Shown: positions 33,723 to 44,926 of the stretch, piece after piece
Layout of the letters: every line of letters starts with the position of its first letter
How positions within the stretch are numbered: the first letter of the stretch is position 1
Assembly (NCBI GenBank): GCA_902729315.2
Contig: CACVBZ020000001.1
Location: 62,001 to 126,000 of the forward strand
Source of the DNA: Spirodela intermedia
Lineage: Eukaryota; Streptophyta; Magnoliopsida; Alismatales; Araceae
Direction: 5' to 3'
Length of the DNA stretch: 64,000 nucleotides
Notes under the pieces: model-generated
The model's input: only the letters and a program-made list of their open reading frames with translations
Told to the model about the DNA's origin: nothing
The model's database searches: none
Translations under genes and position numbers: made by a program

Positions 33723-36700
33723 ATGCAAGAACAAGTACAAGTAGCTCACAGTTTTAATAGAAACAAGGAACTTTTTTCAAATTCTTATAATCCTAATTGG
33801 AGGAATAATTTTTCATGGAGAGACCCAAATAATATTCAAAATCCAGAAGCACTTAGACTCAATTCAAACTCTGAATTTCGTCCAAAACAAAAAAACAGAT
33901 TTCAGAAAAATCAGCCCTCTCAAATCCAACCTGATGCTATGGAAATGATGCAGCAAATGAGCCAAATGATGCAACAAACTATGAATCAAATGATGCTGGA
34001 CCAGAAACAAATTATAGAGGCTCTTGGGAATAAGAGAGAAGAGGGACAGCTACCTAGTCAGCCCTTAGAAAATCCAAAGAACCGCCTAACAATAAGAATT
34101 CAGCAAGGGGAGTCTAGTAGCATGAATCTAGGAAAAAACCCATGAAATGAAAATGTTAGGACAGTGAATGCATTAAGGAGTGGTAAGATCTTACCTGATC
34201 CTTATCCCCAAACATTAGAAGAAAAAGAAAACATGGACAAACCAAAACAAAATCAAATAGGAGTAGAAGAGGATTTTATAGATTCTACCAAGGAAATTTC
34301 GAAAGAGAGGACGACCATTCCATTTCCTAAAGTTCTAGAGCCTAGACAAAGAAAGAAAAAGGAACACAATGAAGAAATAAAGAAAATTTTACAAGATGTG
34401 CAAATTAGTCTTCCTTTACTCACTGCCATTGAACATATTCCTGAATATGCTAGAGTTTTGAAAGAAATGTGTACACCAAAAAGGGCACCTAGAGTAGAAA
34501 AATTATCTATGCATGCTAGTGCATTATTATTAAATCAATTACCATATAAATTGAGAGATACAGGTGCCCCTTTAATTTCGTGTTATATTGGTGGATTCAT
34601 TTTTCAGAATGCATTACTTGACACCGGTGCTAGTATTAATTTATTACCTACAAGTATTTGTGATAAATTTAATATTTCTAATCTTAAACCTTCTACTGTT
34701 ACCTTACAATTTGCTGATAGATCCATAAAACATCCTAAAGGTATTTTAGAAAATGTGATAGTGACAGTTAAAGGATGTAAATTTCCAGCTGATTTTGTAG
34801 TGCTAGAAATAGATTTTAATGGACAGTTTTATGATACGCCAATCATCCTAGGGAGACCATTTTTGCATACAGCAAAGATGAATATTGATTTTCCCACAGG
34901 TATTGTGAAAATTTCATGTGGAGATCAATCAGTAGAAATTAAAATTTTTGAGGTATCAAATGATCTTAAGAAATCCCAAGTATATGATTGTCATACCATA
35001 GATCTTCTAGATGATTTTGATGATCCAGATGTTATTGATGACTGTGTGCTGGAAGAATTAGAGGAAATAGAGGATATAAATTTAGAAGAAAAGAAAGAGG
35101 AAGATCATCTGAATTTAGAGTTGAAACCTCTTCCCTCTAGTTTAAAATATATGTTCTTGGAGGAAAATAATTCATTTCCTGTTATTATTGCAGCTGATTT
35201 GAGTGATGAACAGGAAGAAGAATTATTAGATGTACTTCGAAAAAATAAGAAGGCTATGGGCTGGAAAATGGATCATCTAAGGGGCATTGATATGAGTGTA
35301 TGCATACATAATATATATCTAGAGGAGGGGGCTAGAACTAGCAGGGAACCACAACGAAGATTAAATCCTAACATGATGGAAATTGTAAAAAAAGAAATTT
35401 TAAAGTGGCTGGCTGCTGGTATTATTTATCCTATTTCAGATAGCAAATGGGTTAGTCCTACACAAGTGGTGCCAAAAAAATCAGGCATCATAGTTATAAA
35501 AAATGAAAATGGAGATGAAATACAAACAAGATTAACTACCGGTTGGAGAGTTTGCATTGATTATAGAAAATTAAATTCAGTTACTAGAAAAGATCATTTT
35601 CCCCTACCATTTACTGATCAAATTCTAGAAAAATTAGCTGGAAAAAACTTTTTTTGTTTTCTAGATGGATACTCTGGTTATAATCAAATTTATATAAACC
35701 CTTTAGATCAAGAAAAAATAACTTTCACTTGTCCATTTGGTACTTTTGCTTTTAAACGCATGCCTTTTGGTCTGTGTAATGCTCCAGCCACATTTCAAAG
35801 ATGTATGCTGTCTATTTTTTCTGATATGATTAGAAAATGTATGGAAATTTTTATAGACGATTTTTCTGTTTTTGGTAAATCATTTGATGAATGCTTAAAT
35901 CATTTACAGCATGTACTTGAGAAATGCATAGAGAAAAAATTAGTTTTGAGTTGGGAGAAATCACATTTTATGGTTAGAGAGGGAGTTGTGTTGGGTCATA
36001 TTGTGAGTGAAAGGGGTTTAGAGGTGGATAGAGCAAAAATTGATATTATATCTAAAATGAAATCTCCAAATTTAGTAAAACAGATTAGATCTTTCTTGGG
36101 TCATGCAAGTTATTACAAAAAATTTATTCAAGATTTTTCGAAAATTTCTAAACCTCTCACCATGCTATTATCTAAAGATGTGCCTTTTAATTTTGATGAG
36201 AAATGTTTTGAGTCTTTTTCTGAAATAAAAAGATTACTTACTGAGGCACCCATTTTACAAGCTCCTGATTGGTCCCTTTCCTTTGAAATAATGTGTGATG
36301 CATCGAATTATGCAGTGGGGGCTGTTCTAGGACAAACAAAAGAGTCAAAACCCATAGTAATTTCATATGCTAGTAAAACTATATCCGATGCTCAATTAAA
36401 TTATACCACGACTGAAAAAGAGTTGTTAGCTGTAGTATTTTCGTGAGAAAGGTTTAGATCATATATTTTGGGAGCTAAAATTATTATTTATATTGATCAT
36501 GCAGCATTAAAATATCTGTTAAATAAGAAAGATGCAAAGCCACGTTTATTAAGATGGATTTTATTATTGCAGGAATTTGACTTAGAAATAAAAGATAAAA
36601 AAGGTTTCGAGAATGCTGTTGCTGACCATCTTTCTAGATTAAGTGATACAGGAATAAATACAACACCTTTACAAGATGCATTTCCAGATGAACAATTGAT

Positions 36701-38010
36701 GGCAGCTCAACATCAACCATCACCATGGTATGCACATATTGTTAATTTTCTGGTTTTTGGAAAAACTCTAGAATAGTGGGATAAGAACAGAAAATATCAT
36801 TTTTTTTCTAAGATTAGAAATTATTTTTGGCATGATCTTGATTTATATTACTTGGGCAATGATCAAATTTTAAGGAGATGTGTTCTTGAAGAAGAATACC
36901 ATAGCATTATTAACATGTGCCATTCATCTAACTGTGGAGGACATTTCTTTGGACGAAAAATAGCTGCAAAAAATTTTCAGTGTGGTTTTTATTGGCCTAC
37001 AATCATTAGAGATTCTATAGAATTTAGTAGAACAGGTATTTCATGCCAATCTATAAGTAACATGAGTAAAACAGATGAAATGCCCATGAGTAACATGTTA
37101 GTAGTCGAAATTTTTGATGTATGGGGAATAGATTTCATGGGTCCCTTCCCATCAGCTGAAAAATATGAATATATTTTGCTTGCTGTTGATTATGTGTCGA
37201 AGTGGGTGGAAGCTATTCCTACTAGAACTAATGATCATAAAATCGTGATGAAATTTGTGCAGGAAAATATTTTTTCGAGATTTAGATGTCTTAGAGTGAT
37301 TATTAGTGATGGAGGAACACATTTTACAAATAAACATTTCAGGGAACTATTGAAAAAGAATGGAGTACACCATAGAGTAGCCACTCCATATCATCCCCAA
37401 ACAAATGGGCAAGCTAAAGTAGCAAATAGAGAAATTCAGAGAATTTTGAGAAAAATAGTTAGACTAGATAGGAAAGATTGGCCCACGAAATTACAAGATG
37501 CATTATGGGCTTATAGAACAGCTTATAAAAATCCCATAGGTATGTCCCCATTTCGTCTCATTTTTGGAAAGCCATGTCATCTTCCTGTGGAAATAGAGCA
37601 TAAAGCATTATGGGCTATAAAAAATTTATGTATGGATGAAAAACCAGCTGGTGGGCATAGAATTTTTCAGCTACATGAACTAGAGGAGTTGAGGAATGAA
37701 GCTTATGAAAATCATATAATATATAAAGAAAAAACTAAAACTTTTCATGATAAATACATTAGCAGAAAAAAATTTGATGTTGGACAAAAAGTGTGGTTAT
37801 ATGATTCTAGGCTGAAATTATTCCCAGGAAAATTAAAATCAAAATGGAAAGGGCCTTATGTGGTGGAAGAGACATATGATCATGGGGCTGTAATGATTAA
37901 AGATCTTAAATCATAACTTTAAGGTAAATGGACAGCGGCTTAAACATTACATAGAACATGAACGCCTTGCAGAAAAAGAAATTTTATTATTAAAAGAAAT
38001 TCAAGAGTAA
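33723..38010 (+). pseudogene. Broken protease-RT-RNase H-integrase of element 3
   Basis: Frames 33723-34145, 34164-36446, 36468-36776 and 36852-37916 together cover the same protein as element 1. Breaks are stops near 34144, at 36444-36446 in RNase H (after AVVFS) and near 36774, and a frameshift near 37910. Protease DTGAS and the RT box FIDDFS are readable. Two key changes are seen: RNase H TDHAAL has become IDHAAL, and the integrase catalytic glutamate in GQAEVANRE is lysine (codon AAA at 37416-37418). The zinc finger also lacks its first CxxC cysteine (GISCQ). Confidence 0.9.
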
Positions 38011-39600
38011 GATCAAGCAGTCCAGCTGGAGACATTAAATTCAGCGCTGCATGGGAGGCAACCCATGGTTTTTATTTCATTTTGTTTGATTTTTTTTAAG
38101 CTCTATTTTTCTTAGAATTTTGCAATACTTGTTTCTGTATTTGTTTTTTCGAAAGAGTGTAGGAGGAGGCGTGTAAGACGAAGTGGAAAATTAAAAACGA
38201 GGTTGAGGTGATGTCTTTCAGAGCTTTATCATTTATGACAACATTTTTAATGCTTAACTTTGCATATATGCATGCTTCACGTGAAAATTATATTTTCTGC
38301 ATATTCTGTTTCGATTTTTCTGTGTCATTGAGGACAATGTCATTTTTAAGTTGGGGGGTGAAGTATTCATTATTAATTTATGTTGTAAGACGATTAAGAA
38401 CATGTGTTTGCATTTTATTCAACTTAGAATAACAACTAAAAATAACAATAAAAAAAAAATCAGAAAAACTGCAACATCTATTTTCTGGTTTTCTGTTAGG
38501 AACAACAGACTGTCAAAAACAGCAGACAAAAAATAGCCTAAAATTTGAAAATCTAGAGACCCTTTTCTCACATTTCAATCCCCTAGACATATATTACTGA
38601 AATTCGAAATTACAGCTATAAAGAGGATAGTTTTGATTTATTTTTGACAAATTTATTGCTGCTAAAAATAGAACTGAAAATAGAAAACAAAATTGTCAGA
38701 ACTATCTAATTTACAAATCTCTTACATCATATTGCATGCATGAAAAATTAAATCAATTAGATTGATTGATACCAAAAGATACTAGGAAGATTATTATTGA
38801 GTCAAAAGAATAATCTAGTAGTATGAAATGTTGGAATACTCCTTGGATACATGATAGATAACATGGATTTGATTTTACAGATTTTCACTTCATGATCTTG
38901 ATGGATAGTATTTACTTGATGTCAAAATTTGATTGATCATTTGAGTTTAATGAAGATTTTTGCACCTTGATCTATAGGACTTGTGAACAGAAATCACTTA
39001 TCTCGAAAAAAAAAAAAAGAAAAAAAAAGAGAGAGCAATGTGAAAAATCTAGAAACGAAGAGTACACATGGAGGGTGTGAGACATCATTCTCATTGTCGA
39101 AAATCGTGCATAGAAAAATACTTGCTACAAAATAAGTGGATAAAGTGAAAGCCCTGAAAATGAAGAGTACACATGGAGGGTGTGAGACATCATTCTTATT
39201 GTCGAAATTTGTCTACAGGAAAAGCTACTTATCCACTATATATAAAGAAAGAAGAAATATAGTGCAAACTTCAAAAATCAAGCAATAGAAAAAGGGAAAT
39301 GTAGGATCAATATTATTCTTGGATGAGTATTGATAATTAGAACATCTTGTAAATACATCTATGAGTGAAGAAGTGATAAAGATGTGAATAGAAGAAGTGA
39401 AGTCTAGATTGTTATTCCAAAGAGTGTTTAAACATTTAAGTGCTTGACATCATTCTTAAATACTTGATATAAGAATCCAAAGTGTTTAAAGGTGCATCAT
39501 TTCTTATTGTATTTATTTTTTTTCTGTATTGAAATATGATATTTGAAATTTGTAAATTTTTATTTTTGTAATTCCATTGCTAAGGGACTAGCAATGATTT
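38011..39600 (+). other. 3' non-coding region of element 3
   Basis: It mirrors that of element 1. It has an internal G-rich tract TTAAGTTGGGGGGTGA (38346-38361) after TTGAGGACAATG, a poly-A/purine run near 39005-39030, and two copies of the motif GAGTACACATGGAGGGTG about 105 bp apart. No env-like frame was seen. Confidence 0.7.
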
Positions 39601-39613
39601 AAGTTGGGGGGTG
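39601..39613 (+). other. Polypurine tract of element 3
   Basis: AAGTTGGGGGGTG lies directly before the 3' LTR start at 39614. Confidence 0.85.
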
Positions 39614-41241
39614 TGATAAGTCTTCATTATCATGAGTTAATAAATAGTAAATAATATATTTTTAGCCTTAACTCATGAGAAATAGACTTATATTTGTGTT
39701 AAAGTGTGAAAAGTGGTTTTTAGTTGATTAATGTGATTTTTTGGGTAATTATGTGATTTTATACAAATTTATATGATTTTTACAGTCTTACTTTTGAGAT
39801 AAATGAAGAAAAAGAAATAAAAGTAAAATATTGCAAAATGGGGGGACCCGCCGGCCAGCCGGGCCCGCAAGCAGGTCGGAAGCTCAGTCGGAGAGTAGCC
39901 GCGAGCAGGGGCTCGAGCGGCTTAGACCGATAGGGGCACGTGTGCGTCACCCCCCTTCCACGTCACCGGTGGCCAGCCGGCTGTGGGGCAAGGAGTGGTC
40001 GTACACGTGAGAGAAGGAATTTTGCTTAGAAAGCTAACATTACTATATATTCGCCCAAAAAATTGGCACACAACCGATGTGGGACTAAACCCGCGTCACA
40101 CCTTCCTCAGAAGAGGCGGGCGACCGGCGCGGGTTCGAGTCCTTCTAGAGTCAAAAGTCATATATTTTTATCTGATTATCGTGACTTTCCTACAGATCGC
40201 CGGTGAAGGATTAAGCAACGAGAATCGCTGGATCATCGGTGAAAATCTCGTCAACGCGATTCGCGGAGCATTGCTACTAAAATTGCTGAACGATTCGCGA
40301 TAAAAGGATCGCGAATCCATCGAGTAAATCATCTCCAATTGATCGACGAACAAGCCGTTGTCAGGAAGAGGACGATCCGCCGAGAGACGAGTCGCCACCT
40401 CCTGAGAGCATACCAGATACGATGAAGAGACTCCTCTTGTTGCGCAGACTTGAGCATGAAGCTCCCTGACACGCGCCCCACCTCCATCCAGCTCCTCTCC
40501 GTCGGGTGACAGCCGCCGGAGAGCCGCAAAGTCGCCGTTTTTCCGCTCCGCTGGGTGACAGCTGCCGGAGACGACTCGACGACCCATTTCATTAATTTCT
40601 AGACTTTGCGAGAAGATCTAGAGATTGCCCACGTCGTCTTTGTCCAAAGAGAGCCTTCGAGGCCGTGGACACTGCACGACGATCCTCCTGAACGCTCAAG
40701 ATTCTAGTGCATCGCCAACGCATCGTTGTCGCGACGTCGGAACTCTGTTTTCTTGCTTTCAAACTTACTTTACGCTTCATTTAGTGATTAATTTTTGTGT
40801 TTTAATTTACCAAAATATACTTTATTTAATTACGATTCTTCCAGCTTTTACAGATCTTAATTTGATTAATTAAATCATCTGTAATCACTTATGAAAGAAT
40901 CGTTAGGCGGAACTCTGTTTCTGCCCGATTCGCGTTCGCCGGGCGCTGACGTCATCTTGACGTCCACACCCTTATTTCCCTTTTAAATATATTTCCTTTT
41001 CATTTCTTAGTATAAAATTCATATAAAATAGTATTCTCTGAGGAAAATTCTGAATAATTACCAGATATTATATTACATCCCTGTGATCGACTTGGAAAAT
41101 TACCGCTATTTTTGAAAGTTTTATTGAATTATAATTCATATATTTGTTCAGAAATACTTCTAAATATCCAAAAATTCATATTTTCTAGTTTTATAAATTT
41201 TATATTTGCGTGATTTAATATACAACGACTGAGTCACGTCA
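39614..41241 (+). repeat. 3' LTR of element 3
   Basis: 1628 bp from TGATAAG to CACGTCA, followed by CTCAC. It has kept the TGACGTCA palindrome near 40947 and the antisense snRNA-type element near 40076-40086. Confidence 0.93.
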
Positions 41242-41246
41242 CTCAC

Positions 41247-42269
41247 CATCAATAAGAAAGCCTCAGCACCCTTGGTGAGTTAGGAAGTGAGTTGAATCAA
41301 CCATATATAATGATGCTCGATATTAATAGGGACTAAGTGAGTCAACCCACTTTGTATAAATAAGACTCAATATTTGACAACTCATGTTATTTGAAAGTGA
41401 GCCGACTCATGTCATTTGAAAAAGGGTCAATACTCTTAGTTGTTGGAACCTTCATTAAATCATATTTAAATGACAAATAATACACATAATAAAGATAAAT
41501 AGATCAACTACTCATACAATTCTAATGAAATGTGTATTGAATTAATTAGTTAATTAAAATTCATGATTTTTTTAAAATTTTAATTTTAAATATACAAATA
41601 GAAATTTAAGAAATATATTTGAATCTCATACTTCTGAATTCATGAATTTGAATGAATTATTTATTTGAAATTATTACATTTTTTATTAATGTGGTGAGTG
41701 CTAATATTTATTGAAACTACCACTCAGGGAAAGTAATATCTAGCGCACCACATTTAGCAACTACTCTTGAAGTAAAATATGAGTATAAAGGCTTATCTAG
41801 TATAGAGGATGTTCATCATGCCAAATTATTATTTATGATTATTCTTAATATCACATTAATTAATTGAATTCAAACTATTTAAATGGTGACTCAAGTTTTG
41901 TGAATATTGATGAATACTGATTAAAAATAAATTTGAAATATGATAAGTTACCGAAGTAATGATGATTCATGTGGAAATCATCATTTAATGTTCTTAATTT
42001 ATATTATTTATTTATTTGAGGTAATTTAGGTCATTTTGGAATACAAATTTGATTAATTTATTTTGAGATGTGTTACTAGTTTTTGAATGATAATCAATTC
42101 TTACCATACTCATTTGAACCAATAAGCCTCATATATATAAGTTGTACAAAATGGTTCTTATTAGATGATATATGAACCTCAAAAGATATGGTGTATTGGT
42201 TTTTAATCATTTCATTTTATCAATAATTTTATTATTTGAATATTGAGAAATGATCAATAATAGGAGGGT
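41247..42269. other. AT-rich intergenic sequence
   Basis: No gene was seen. A stretch at about 41535-41730 resembles 50445-50620 (shared AATCTCATACTT-like and GAATTTGAATGAATT-like words), so both may be copies of an unrecognised repeat. Confidence 0.35.
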
Positions 42270-44148
42270 TGATAAATCTTCATTATCATGAGTTAATAAT
42301 TAATTAATAATATATTTTTAACCTTAACTCATGATAAATAGACTTATATTTGTGTTAAATTATGAAAAGTGAATTTTAGTTGGTTAATGTGAATTTTTGG
42401 CTAATTATGTGATTTTATAAAAAATTATATTTATATTTTTAATCATATTTTTTATATAAATAAAGAAACATAAAAGAAAATAAAAAATATAGAAAAAGGG
42501 GGGTACCTACTAGCCAATTGAGCCTGCAAGTAGGTCAAAAGCACAGTCGAGTGGAGCCGCGAGGAGGGGCTCGAGTAGTTAAGGATGAACCACGTGATAA
42601 GGGAGACATGTGTGTCACTCTCCATCCAAGTCACTAAGGCTAGCTTGGCGTGGGGTAAGGAGTGTCATACACACATGAGAAAGGGACTCATTACTTTCCA
42701 GAACTCATATTACTATATATTTGTCTCAAATTTTGACATATAACCGATGTGGGATTAAACCGGTAATCACAATTTCTCCATAATATTTTAATATTTTGTG
42801 TACCTCAAATATCTCTTATTTATCAAAATAATGTACCTTGATAACGTCACCTTATAAGGGTATTCGCATACTTATTTCACTCTCTCTTATGCATACGGGT
42901 ACCGACTAGGGTTCGAATCCTACAATAACCAAAAGTCATATTTTTATATAGTTAAATTATGATTTTTCTCCAGATTAAACCATCAAAATTACTCAATCAT
43001 TGGTAAAAATCTCATCAATACAATTAAGGGAGTATCGTTAATCAAAATTATTGAACGATTCGTGATAAAAAGATCATGGATCTATCGAGTAAATCAATTT
43101 CTAATTAATCGACGAACAAGCCGTCGTCAAGAAGAGGATGATCTGTCAGGAAATAAGTTGCCACCTCTTGAGAGTGTACTAGATGCAATGAAGAGCCTCA
43201 TCTTGTTATATAGACTTGAGGATGAAACTCCTTAGGACGCGCCCAACCTCTATCGAGTGATGGTCGTCGTAGATCCACAAAGTTATCATTTTTCTGCTCT
43301 ATCGGGTGACAATCATCAAAGACGATTCAATAACCCACTTCATTGATTTTTAGACTTTGCAAGGAGATCTAGCGATTGTTCATGTCGTTTTTGTCCAAAG
43401 AAAGTCTTTGAAGCTGTAGACATTACATGACAATCCTCCCAAATGCTCAAGATTCTGATGCATCGTCACTACGACATCAAAACTTTGTTTTATTATTTTT
43501 TAACTAGTTTAACTTTCACTATCATTTTTTAGATTTCAAAAAGAGATCCAACAAATACTTAGGTCATCTACATCTTATGAGAGCCTTTGAGGTCATGGAC
43601 ATCATTTGATGATCCTCTCGAATATATAGAATTCTGACAATAGCTATCACGAGGTTGAAACTTTGTCTTTGCTTTTAACTTAATTTTTACTAAATTTAGT
43701 GACATTTTGTGTAATTTTAAATTTGAAAAATCTTCTTCATTCAATTACAATTCTTTTGATTTTTATAGATCTTAATTTGACCCATTAAATCATCTATAAA
43801 AACTTATGTAAGAATCACTAGGTAGAACTCTATTTCTGCATGATTTACATTCTTCAAAGTGTTGACGTCATCCTTACGTCCACACCCTTATTTTCCTTTT
43901 TCATGAATTTTTAAATATATTTTATAATCATCATTAATTCTAAAAATTATTACAAATTATATTCTTTTAGTAAATTTTGAAATATCCTTATGATCGACCT
44001 AGAAATTCTTCACTATTTTTAAAACCTTTTATCAAATTATAAATAATTTATTTTTTTCTAAATATTTCTTTAAATATAAAATTAGTATTTTTTAGTTTTA
44101 TAAATTTTAAATTTGCGTGATTTATTATACAATGACTAAGTCATGTAA
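42270..44148 (+). mobile_element. Old solo LTR G with internal duplication
   Basis: It starts TGATAAATC at 42270 and ends near TCATGTAA at 44148; no target duplication was found. It is 1879 bp, longer than the family. It carries the same 130-bp extra block as LTR E (about 42790-42925) and an internal tandem duplication of about 190 bp (about 43340-43530 and 43540-43720). Despite heavy decay the antisense module is within consensus: ATCCCACATCG (42755-42745) is 25 nt from TATATA. Confidence 0.82.
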
Positions 44149-44174
44149 ATAATTTTTTAATCAAAATTCTCTAT

Positions 44175-44541
44175 AAGTTCAACTTCTATCTAACAATTAA
44201 TTAGTTCTTGACAATCCTCTTTAACCTCACTATTGTCTCATGCTTTAATGACAACTTAGTTTCTTCTTTATTCTCTATAAAACTTGATAGTCAAAAAGTT
44301 CAACTTCTATCTAACAATTAATTAGTTCTTGACAATCCTCTTTAACCTCACTATTGTCTCATGCTTTAATGACAACTTAGTTTCTTCTTTATTCTCTATA
44401 AAACTTGATAGTCAAAAAGTTCAACTTCTATCTAACAATTAATTAGTTCTTGACAATCCTCTTTAACCTCACTATTGTCTCAAGATTTTGACTATCAAGT
44501 TTTATAGAGAATAAAGAAGAAACTAAGTTGTCATTAAAGCA
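44175..44541. repeat. 121-bp tandem repeat ending in an inverted copy
   Basis: Near-identical units start at 44175, 44296 and 44417 (period 121). The third stops at about 44483. It is followed by about 58 bp (44484-44541) that is the reverse complement of the missing part of the unit. The array can therefore fold back on itself. Confidence 0.92.
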
Positions 44542-44569
44542 TGGTTAAACTTGTTGACAAGAATACCAC

Positions 44570-44926
44570 AATCTGCACAAAATGCATGTGGGGCACTAGG
44601 AGGCAACGCGCAAGGTGCCAAGAGGCGACGTGGGGGCACCAAGAGGCAATGTAGGGGCAGCACCAAGAGGCGGTGTGTGGGACACTAGGAGGTGTCGCAT
44701 GCGGCACCTATAGTTGGTGCACGGAGCACCGGCAAGAGATGGCGCCATCAAGTGTGTAGGCGTAGTGACATGTCGGGCGGGTGTGCAAGACAATTTTGGG
44801 CAAGCATCAGATGGGCAAACAGGTGCGTGCGGCAAGAGACACGACATGTGTGCAGGACTACAAAGACGAGACACCAAGTAAGCATGCAACATCGCGCTAC
44901 AAGAGATTCTGTCAAGAGAGGATAGG
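44570..44926. repeat. Degenerate G-rich minisatellite-like sequence
   Basis: Words such as CCAAGAGGCGACGTGGGGGC recur with changes at intervals of about 20-30 bp between 44590 and 44700. The frames here are likely artefacts. The parent element was not recognised. Confidence 0.45.

Larger units (their letters stand above)
30888..41241 (+). mobile_element. Element 3: full-length but broken Athila-type retrotransposon
   Basis: 10,354 bp, with LTRs at 30888-32514 and 39614-41241 and the duplication CTCAC at 30883-30887 and 41242-41246. Its order is the same as in element 1: tRNA-Asp primer site, gag, protease-RT-RNase H-integrase, 1.6 kb non-coding, polypurine tract. By eye the first 370 bp of the two LTRs differ at about 20 sites (about 6%), so it is older than element 1. 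Several stops and frameshifts break gag and pol. Confidence 0.93.
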
